DNA of 64,000 nt from Scolanthus callimorphus (taxonomy: Eukaryota > Cnidaria > Anthozoa > Actiniaria > Edwardsiidae): assembly GCA_033964015.1 (NCBI GenBank), contig CM066914.1:17439637-17503636 (forward strand), given 5' to 3'. The notes under the pieces are model-generated. The model did not search any database, had not been told where the DNA came from, and saw nothing but the letters and a program-made list of their open reading frames with translations. This document shows, one piece after another, positions 60,101-64,000 of the stretch. The stretch's first letter is position 1. The number at the start of each line of letters is the position of its first letter. The translations under genes were made by a program, and so were the position numbers.

Positions 60101-63100
60101 TCGCTTCGAAAGTATAAACACCACGTAGTTGTTCTTTTGATTTTATGTACAGCTATCCTAAGCAAGTGTTCACATCAATATCGATATGAGTCACGCAACT
60201 CCAGTCGCGTCATAATTTTGTCAAATCTATTGTTTGGGCGGCTTTTAATACAAACGAGCATGGAAAATAAGTGAATCACTGTGCATTTCCGTTGGACCTT
60301 GTTTTTTTTATTATACGACGAACAAAAATATGCTCTTTTCTTTTCAATCACAAAACGTACACGTTTAACTAGCATACAATCGAGAGGCCATTGAAATGCG
60401 CGCGCAATATCTGCACTCAATTTTGACCATATATGCCGGTCACTTCCCTGCCTCTTTCAATGTTGGCTGGAAAATTAGGCCTTGTCCAGCAATTATCAAC
60501 ATTGAAAGGGCTAAAGCGAAGACAAGGAAGTGCGCCAACGTTTTGCTTTTGATTGTAGCTAGGAACATTCTCTGACCTTGATTGCCTTCATTCCCTTGAC
60601 AAGTAGCAACAGGTCCACGAAAGCTGCACGCACTTTCTCTGAAGTGTCATGAATCAGGTCTCTCAGGTGGCCAAGAAGAGTTTTAATGAGCGGGTGACTC
60701 AGATGATTATCCAGCAGGAACTTTAATCCCTGAACAATAATAATAATAATAATAATAAAGACAACAACAACAACAACAGTGGGGTGAGACTTCACGTGGG
60801 AGATTCGTACCCTAGGAGCATAATAGAGCCGCTTTATTACAGTACAACATTTTATCTTTTTTTCCACTGAAGTTTGATACCAAATAATAAATACAAACCT
60901 GAAACACCGCAAGACGCACAGTGCTTGATGTAGCATCAAAAGCAGCTTCACAGATCTAAAAAGAAATTCAAAATTAAATTGTTCGGCGTTCCAGCATTGC
61001 ACCTCAATACGAGTAGTATGTGTGACAAGCGCAAAAGGAAAGGGTGACTGACGCGCCCCCCTCCACTTTCCCCGGTCTCCCTCTAGCACGCCCCCCCCCC
61101 CCCCCCCAGACTCTCTCTCTCGCTGGCGCGCCCTACCCCTCCCCTCTCCTCAGTCTCCCTCTCGCTAAAACATGTCAAACAGTACAAGCAGTCATGCCAT
61201 AAATATGACGATAGTCTTAATTTTGAAGGTTATATGACAGTTGATCATATCGTAATTTAATTTAAGTTCTGTCTCTCTGTAGCACGCCCCCTGCCCTTGC
61301 CCAAGTCTCTCGCCCGCTCTCGCGCCCCTCCCCTCTTCCTTTGCACTCGGGCTTGCTACACAGATTAAAATAAGAGGTCATTTGCTAGATATTCACCAAT
61401 TTTGTTAGCAAGACTTTCAAGGTGTGCACAGGTATCAGCTCCCAGAACACTCCGGCGATTCGACAAACTCCATGAGCTCCCGTAGCTCGGACGATTGGGG
61501 AGGGGTCCTCTAACAGGTCCTGAAAGATATAGCACACATCAAGCTCTGGTTTGGCTGAATTTGCCCTTCCTAAATTCAAGTTGACGGGTTGTTTTCTGGT
61601 AAGTAATCATTGAGTTCAAAATGCTAATAGTTCTCACCAGCAGAAGATCGAACTGCTTCTGTAGCAGTGTATCTATCTCCTCGTTACCAGCGTCAGGATT
61701 TTGTAGAGGAAACGCATCGATTAGTATCGCCGCCGCGTTTGCGCGAACAAGAGGATTCGCCACCTGTGTGGTGAAAGAGCGTATTTTAGTATGTGACTTC
61801 TTTGCAAGCTTGGTGACAACATAGTTAACTATGGTGACAAGGCGAACTCTTCACTAGATGCCTAGGTACACACTTTCCTTTAGTAAACTGTTTTGGAACG
61901 GCACGTTTGAGGATTATATCGGTAGCATTCCCTTAGGGTAAAGGAAGATAAAACTTAAATACGTTTCTTCTTGGTCTGAGCCCACAGGCGTAGCCTCCAC
62001 CCCAATAACCAATTAGTTATGAACCCTAACCGATGAACCACAACTCGCTGGCCTGCGCCTAACAATTCGCTGGCCTGCGCCTAATTGTTCATTAGATTTT
62101 TCGCATATACGCAGCCAAATGCATAATAAAGAGTTTCCTTAGGAACGTTTCCTTAGGAACCAAAATGTAAACGTCGCGACCATTCCAAGTAATGCCAAGT
62201 TACGTTAGTTCCAAAAGGCAACAACCATTTTCAAAAAGGAAATTCGTGAATGTACGTTGCTTTATGTTTACGAATTCTTCGTGCCCAACACCTGTCCCAT
62301 AACACTTCCCTTACCATTATTTTTTGCATAAGTGAACTTTCAAATAAATCCCCCAGTAATTTACGCAAGATCTCTCATAATTCCGTGGGAGCTTTCGTTG
62401 TTATTTTCAGGATACAACAAGAAGTTTCATTTTCGCAAACGTTGCACAGACCTCATACTGAGCACAACTCTACGTTTCTTGATTAGCCACACACAATGTT
62501 AGTAAACAAACAAACAAAAGGTCTATATATTAAACAGAAAATGCCATTTACCTTAAATGCCCTCCACAAGATAGGCTGGTAGAGTCTGACCAACGCCTCA
62601 TCAACGCCCTTCTGCTTCTTCTGTTGGTGAAGGTACCCCAACACCTGTACAAGCAATACTTTCCAGTTAATAGCAATACTAGAAGAGCACTTAAAATGGT
62701 CAGAACTAGTGTTTCATTAGCCTACATGTTGGCCCTAATGCTGACTTCAGTGAAGGATTGGGCAATCAAAAAAAAAATCCACACCCCTGGTGAAGACCCA
62801 CCCTGGAATTCCAGTGAATTTCTTCATGACCACCACAGGATTTTTTACCCACTCTGGAATTCCATCGTTTTTTGGTAATATGCCCCTGGAATTTTACCTC
62901 CATAATAGGGTACAAATGTAGGCTAGCCACCCAGGAATTCAAGGCTGCTCTAGGACCAACCACCCTGGAATTCCAGGGGACCTCAACAGGGGAACAGGCA
63001 TGCAGATTGTTTTTGTGAATGCCTACCATCTTGGAATCTTTCACAGGCTAAGAGCACATAGAAAGTTGCGTTTTTACCAACCTTGCGCAGCCTTGATGCC

Positions 63101-63838
63101 ATAGACTGTGTCCCAGTTCGTTGGGCATGTACGGCTGCATACATCAGATCTTGGATGCAGTCCTTTTCTAAAGCCTTTCAAATAAAACAGGTGTGACATA
63201 TTCAAAGAGTAATGAATAACTGCTGCCCCATTTATCTCACTCAAGTGAAATGTAATACTTTTTCACTCAATGGGACAACTGATATTTTGAGAGCCTGAGT
63301 TAATTGTATACTACTTGTTTGCCTTTGAAACTAGATAAAAACTATGTAGTTACCAATACTTTCTTGATAGAAATTTTACCTCCAAATACTGATCAGATGC
63401 TACCCTCCAGGCACGGAAGTATATCTCCCCATAGTTGCTAAGGACAGAACTACATGTAGAAAACATGAAGAAAGATACGTGTCACTAGGATGGTTCATCA
63501 AGTTGAATCTGCACTATTGTGTTGTCTATGACAATGTTCATCACAATTGTCTATGTGTAATATAATTCTAGCATTGAACAACACATGTCTGACCAATTGA
63601 ACATGCCCTAGCAGCACAGTGATATCTGTAAGTATTTCCATCATTCCTGTTTTGGGGACACAGCTCTTCATTTGTGGACATGATTGCCTTCTACATGATT
63701 GTAGTTTATTTGTCTAAGTCTCAATAAAAAAACTTAAGCTCACATGGAACAAGCAGGTATCTGATTTTTAATGGTCTTGTGCAGCTCCTTGGTGAAGTCA
63801 GGGTGCATTCCAAAAAGGAAGCTCAGAAATCTGCGGCC
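48175..63838 (-). CDS. NCAPG2: Condensin-2 complex subunit G2 (N-terminus outside window)
   Basis: HEAT-repeat subunit of condensin II, which compacts chromosomes with SMC2, SMC4, NCAPH2 and NCAPD3. I traced 28 exons in consistent phase: 63744-63838, 63380-63449, 63082-63174, 62552-62644, 61638-61763, 61397-61519, 60899-60955, 60577-60729, 59902-60033, 58607-58700, 57481-57576, 56840-56979, 56437-56514, 56177-56247, 55811-55982, 55062-55133, 54707-54787, 54060-54155, 53081-53175, 52778-52865, 52252-52351, 51803-51880, 50794-50888, 49865-50008, 49345-49433, 48868-48968, 48324-48429, 48175-48238. Landmarks shared with human NCAPG2 as I recall it: GRRFLSFLF, EIYFRAW, CIQDLM, ILWRAFK, DNHLSHPL, SEKVRAAFVD, AARRFYQYAH, LDCLCSWGKV. 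The 59902 donor is GC. A stretch expected between 54060 and 53175 was not found. Stop at 48175, tail to tail with the mpaB gene. Confidence 0.92.
48531..48812. mobile_element. MITE with CCCAGGGGGGTAC ends and 8-bp target duplication
   Basis: CCCAGGGGGGTAC and GTACCCCCCTGGG are perfect inverted ends. GCCTATCG flanks both sides exactly (48523-48530 and 48813-48820), a hAT-like 8-bp duplication. The interior repeats TTTTGGGGGTTGAAA-type words. In the NCAPG2 intron between 48868 and 48429. Confidence 0.9.
49735..49832. repeat. 26-bp minisatellite (GGCGCGCTCGCTTTCTGGGAAA)
   Basis: Three to four units of GCGCTCGCTTTCTGGGAAAG. The following GCGCCAAAGTAGGGGGTTAGCAGTCTA matches the terminal repeat of the 51542-51653 MITE, so the array may have grown inside such an element. 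Confidence 0.6.
51160..51490 (-). pseudogene. 5'-truncated non-LTR retrotransposon (RT C-terminus)
   Basis: The open frame 51183-51467 reads ILNNLAPSYLRDLF, then YTLRDHKTKLNLPKPRTN, then ISYDGAWLWNSLPCDIR, then LGQFKRKIEEYL and a stop. This is the C-terminal tail common to many LINE-type reverse transcriptases (LAPSYL, LPKPRT, WNSLP, FKRKI). Everything upstream is gone, as expected for a 5'-truncated insertion. It lies in an NCAPG2 intron, on the same strand. Confidence 0.8.
51542..51653. mobile_element. MITE, TIR TATAGACTGCTAACAGCC
   Basis: TATAGACTGCTAACAGCC, with TACTTTGGCGTGTCCC, pairs with GGGACGCGCCAAAGTA and GGGCTGCTAGCAGTCTA. A related end occurs at about 49812-49840. Confidence 0.7.
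53826..54055. repeat. Degenerate tandem repeat of GTTGGTCCAAC palindromes
   Basis: About nine units of 20-30 bp built around TTGTTGGTCCAAC(C/G)AAG, ending beside the 54060 NCAPG2 exon. It also contains a GGAGGAGTATTGT doublet near 53997-54030. Confidence 0.7.
54815..54974. mobile_element. MITE, TIR family TAGAGCAGATCTCGTATGAC (copy 3)
   Basis: Same terminal repeats and the same core (CGTATCTACAGCAGGCCAGG) as the pair at 1678-1995, 53 kb away. Here in an NCAPG2 intron, immediately before the 54707-54787 exon. Confidence 0.85.
55217..55484. repeat. 97-bp tandem repeat, three units
   Basis: Units starting near CTGTGACAGGGGATAGCGAT and containing TCTACTCTAGGGGTAACACGTGAAAGCTGATC at about 55222, 55317 and 55389. 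The middle unit lacks the final GAATTTTAAACCTCAAGGAC part. Intronic in NCAPG2. Confidence 0.85.
56648..56807. mobile_element. MITE with G-rich arms (copy 2 of the 24238-24384 family)
   Basis: Ends CAGGGGCGTTTCCAGGAATT and GCCCCTG, and shares the core AACATGGGACGAAAAT with copy 1. Flanks GACTA and GACTG may be a diverged target duplication. It ends 33 bp from the 56840 exon of NCAPG2. Confidence 0.75.
57018..57185. mobile_element. MITE, TIR ATGGACCATTCCAGCTATAA
   Basis: ATGGACCATTCCAGCTATAA at the left pairs with TTATAGCTGGAATCGTCCAT at the right. ATGCAGCGCGCGC occurs twice inside. A truncated relative is at 22470-22575. Intronic in NCAPG2. Confidence 0.85.
57739..58276. repeat. Roughly 10-bp tandem repeat (CTACATACAT), about 540 bp
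   Basis: Degenerate repetition of CTACATACATC/T. The long plus-strand frames here (Tyr-Ile-His-Leu-rich translations) are products of the repeat and not genes. Intronic in NCAPG2. Confidence 0.9.
59535..59605 (-). pseudogene. tRNA-like sequence (pseudogene or SINE head)
   Basis: On the minus strand TAGCGTAGTGGTTAGGG resembles an A box and AGGTTCGAACCCTGG a B box and T arm. An anticodon-like hairpin (GTAAC, loop, GTTAC) has a 6-nt loop and the acceptor ends do not pair, so a functional tRNA is unlikely. Confidence 0.45.
60738..60778. repeat. (AAT)n and (AAC)n microsatellite
   Basis: AATAATAAT followed by ACAACAACA runs, ten bases beyond an NCAPG2 acceptor (exon edge 60729). Confidence 0.9.
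62780..62990. repeat. Degenerate repeat of CCCTGGAATTCCA words
   Basis: CCTGGAATTCCAG-like words occur at least five times with variable spacing, in both directions because the word is palindromic. Intronic in NCAPG2. Confidence 0.6.
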
Positions 63839-64000
63839 CTGAAATAAAAACAAGCAACAATTGAATTATAACACAACTGGTTAAATTTTTGGAGTTCTTA
63901 TGGGATCAAGTAGCAGTCTATTCTGGCATGTTGATGCACACAATTATTTGGCCTTTCTGTCAAAAAATCCCTTGTTCCACATTCAACAATTAATAGTTCA

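Overview
The window is eukaryotic, animal DNA: AT-rich, with genes split into many short GT-AG exons and introns packed with small inverted-repeat elements. The gene content (a TRIM45-like RING/B-box gene, a giant granulin, an mpaB/rubber-oxygenase-domain gene, condensin II subunit G2) and the repeat texture suggest a cnidarian, perhaps a stony coral. That placement is inference; no rRNA or mitochondrial marker is present.

Layout. 0.6-3.2 kb, minus strand: 5' part of a TRIM gene (RING, B-box 1, B-box 2, start of coiled coil) that runs off the left edge. 3.3-21.4 kb: largely gene-poor, with many MITE-like and foldback elements and a 128-bp satellite (11.26-12.35 kb) carrying two TGACGTCA palindromes per unit. 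21.7-24.9 kb, minus: an unrecognised gene I assembled from four exons that all join in phase 0. 25.3-31.1 kb: nested mobile elements, several with exact target-site duplications, and a tRNA-like pseudogene. 31.8-44.5 kb, minus: a secreted granulin protein with about 24 granulin domains, most of them in one 4.6-kb exon made of eight near-identical 453-bp tandem units. 44.7-47.8 kb, plus: an mpaB-domain gene, head to head with granulin. 48.2-63.8 kb, minus: 28 exons of NCAPG2, tail to tail with the mpaB gene and missing its N-terminal exons beyond the right edge.

The genes do not form a pathway; each is an independent animal locus. The granulin and mpaB genes may share a promoter region of about 310 bp. 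Five single-base frame breaks (four in granulin, one in the mpaB gene) fall in or next to homopolymers and look more like assembly indels than decay. I did not find a new multi-gene system. The most unusual items are the granulin repeat array, the duplicated splice acceptor beside it, the 128-bp satellite, and the phase-0 orphan gene.
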